Shown one piece after another: positions 63,262-64,000 of a DNA stretch of 64,000 nucleotides. The notes below the pieces were generated by a model that made no database searches, was not told where the DNA came from, and was given only the letters and a program-made list of their open reading frames with translations. The first letter of the stretch is position 1, and each line of letters begins with the position of its first letter. Both the position numbers and the translations under genes were made by a program. Origin of the DNA: Pseudomonas synxantha BG33R (GTDB lineage Bacteria; Pseudomonadota; Gammaproteobacteria; Pseudomonadales; Pseudomonadaceae); the NCBI RefSeq assembly GCF_000263715.2, contig NZ_CM001514.1, forward strand, positions 1,164,936-1,228,935, read 5' to 3'.

Positions 63262-63658
63262 AGGCTTCTCGGCTGGTTGAAGGGGGAGGGGGCGGCCTCC
63301 CCGAAAAGTCGCCCAGTGTACCGCACCCATTGGCCGTGACGTGCCCCGAAGGGCATTTTGGATGCCCTCCGACTGCCCATATGCCTTTTTTTCACGGTTT
63401 AGAGCGATAAAGCTGACCAAATGGGTATGTTGAGGCGGATATTTCCCCGTCTCTGTGCTAGTTTTGCCCCGTCTTACGCCAAGTCTCGGCGTTAAGCGTG
63501 CATTCAGCATTTGTCAGGTCGAACCAATCCCCGTTTCAAGCATCTATAACCCCGATCTCCGTGGTTATAGCCGGGGATGCCAGGCCATGACGGTCGGGCT
63601 CGACGGCTGACACTGCACTCTGCAATCCATATGAATTTGATAGGGAAGGAACACCACA
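63262..63658. other. Intergenic region between divergent yejK and HU genes
   Basis: 397 bases without a gene. It contains a small hairpin GGGCAT / ATGCCC at 63351-63367 and an inverted repeat TATAACC...GGTTATA near 63545-63570. It should hold both promoters; no -35/-10 pair is convincing. GGGAAGGAA just before 63659 is the HU ribosome site. Confidence 0.4.
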
Positions 63659-63940
63659 ATGGCTTTGACTAAAGACCAACTGATCGCTGATATCGCTGAA
63701 GCTATCGACGCGCCAAAAACCACCGCGCGCGCTGCTCTGGACCAACTGGGCCAGATCGTTGCTGATCAGCTGGAAAATGGCGGCGAAATCACTCTGCCAG
63801 GCATTGGCAAGCTGAAAGTAACCGAGCGTCCTGCCCGTACTGGCCGTAACCCTTCGACTGGCGCTGCCATCGAAATCGCTGCCAAGAAAGTTATCAAGCT
63901 GGTTGTGGCTAAAGGCCTGACCGACGCTGTTAACAAGTAA
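63659..63940 (+). CDS. HU-family DNA-binding protein
   Basis: 93-residue histone-like DNA-bending protein. It has the HU dimer fold, beta-arm signature LPGIGKLKVTERPARTGRNPSTG and C-terminal helix. The start MALTKDQLIADIAEAIDAPK marks it as the HupN-like Pseudomonas paralogue rather than HupA or HupB (from memory). Strong ribosome site upstream and a strong terminator after, as expected for a highly expressed gene. Confidence 0.93.
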   Translation: MALTKDQLIADIAEAIDAPKTTARAALDQLGQIVADQLENGGEITLPGIGKLKVTERPARTGRNPSTGAAIEIAAKKVIKLVVAKGLTDAVNK

Positions 63941-63954
63941 GACGCAGTAAAAAA

Positions 63955-63985
63955 AACCGTGCTCCGGAGTGATCCGGGCACGGTT
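63955..63985 (+). terminator. Rho-independent terminator of the HU gene
   Basis: Hairpin AACCGTGC(T)CCGG / CCGG(G)CACGGTT followed by TTTTTG, 15 bases after the HU stop. Confidence 0.88.
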
Positions 63986-64000
63986 TTTTGTTGCCTGCGG

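Noticed and set aside
62257..63510. Longer yejK reading frame starting at 63510
   Set aside because: The family begins at [10 protein letters not shown] (63261); the extra codons are an open frame in the divergent promoter region.

Overview
The window is chromosomal DNA of a Pseudomonas, most likely of the P. fluorescens group. Evidence is the high GC content, REP and REPIN palindromes of the kind typical of fluorescent pseudomonads, and recognisable Pseudomonas genes and gene orders: moaCDE, rhlB, aapJQMP, the hmg operon with its IclR regulator, a carboxylesterase like P. fluorescens EstB, yebG, DUF3509, fecIRA, yejK and an HU gene. No tRNA, rRNA, CRISPR array, integrase or complete insertion sequence was seen. 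Family calls are made from the sequence and memory alone; no database search was run.

Layout. 1-4.3 kb: the 3' part of a subtilisin-type autotransporter protease, then the molybdopterin genes moaC-moaD-moaE. 4.3-11.25 kb: an accessory islet with an internally duplicated protein of unknown family followed by a large RHS/YD-repeat protein. 11.3-19.6 kb: rhlB, a carboxylesterase, the AapJQMP amino-acid ABC transporter, and a CynX-type transporter preceded by the decayed end of a GntR regulator gene. 19.6-28 kb: a minus-strand chaperone-usher fimbrial locus whose subunits belong to the DUF1120 family (five tandem subunits, chaperone, usher, two-domain tip candidate, one last subunit). 28.3-30 kb: a divergent pair of phosphorelay proteins (REC-Hpt and an RcsB-like regulator) that may control the fimbriae. 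30-41.6 kb: small genes, a siderophore receptor, PBP4, and the homogentisate pathway with its regulator and an aromatic-acid transporter, ending in a 260-bp nested-palindrome element. 41.8-51.6 kb: leucine dehydrogenase-like gene, SOS gene yebG with a perfect LexA box, psiE, a serine transporter and serine deaminase with a LysR regulator, an HPF/RaiA-like protein, and an MFS exporter with a LysR regulator. 51.6-61.9 kb: an iron region in which fecI-fecR-fecA runs left and a DUF3649-PepSY-DUF3325-sigma-antisigma-receptor operon runs right from a shared Fur-box-like site. 61.9-64 kb: a membrane-anchored glutaredoxin, yejK and an HU gene.

How the parts work together. The hmg genes convert homogentisate to fumarate and acetoacetate, and the neighbouring symporter may import a related aromatic acid. 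The serine module imports serine and deaminates it to pyruvate. The iron region holds two cell-surface signalling systems head to head; one receptor (FecA) has the signalling domain and the other lacks it. The least described parts are the DUF1120 fimbrial locus with its kinase-less phosphorelay, the duplicated-protein/RHS islet, and the 260-bp palindromic element flanked by CTAG.
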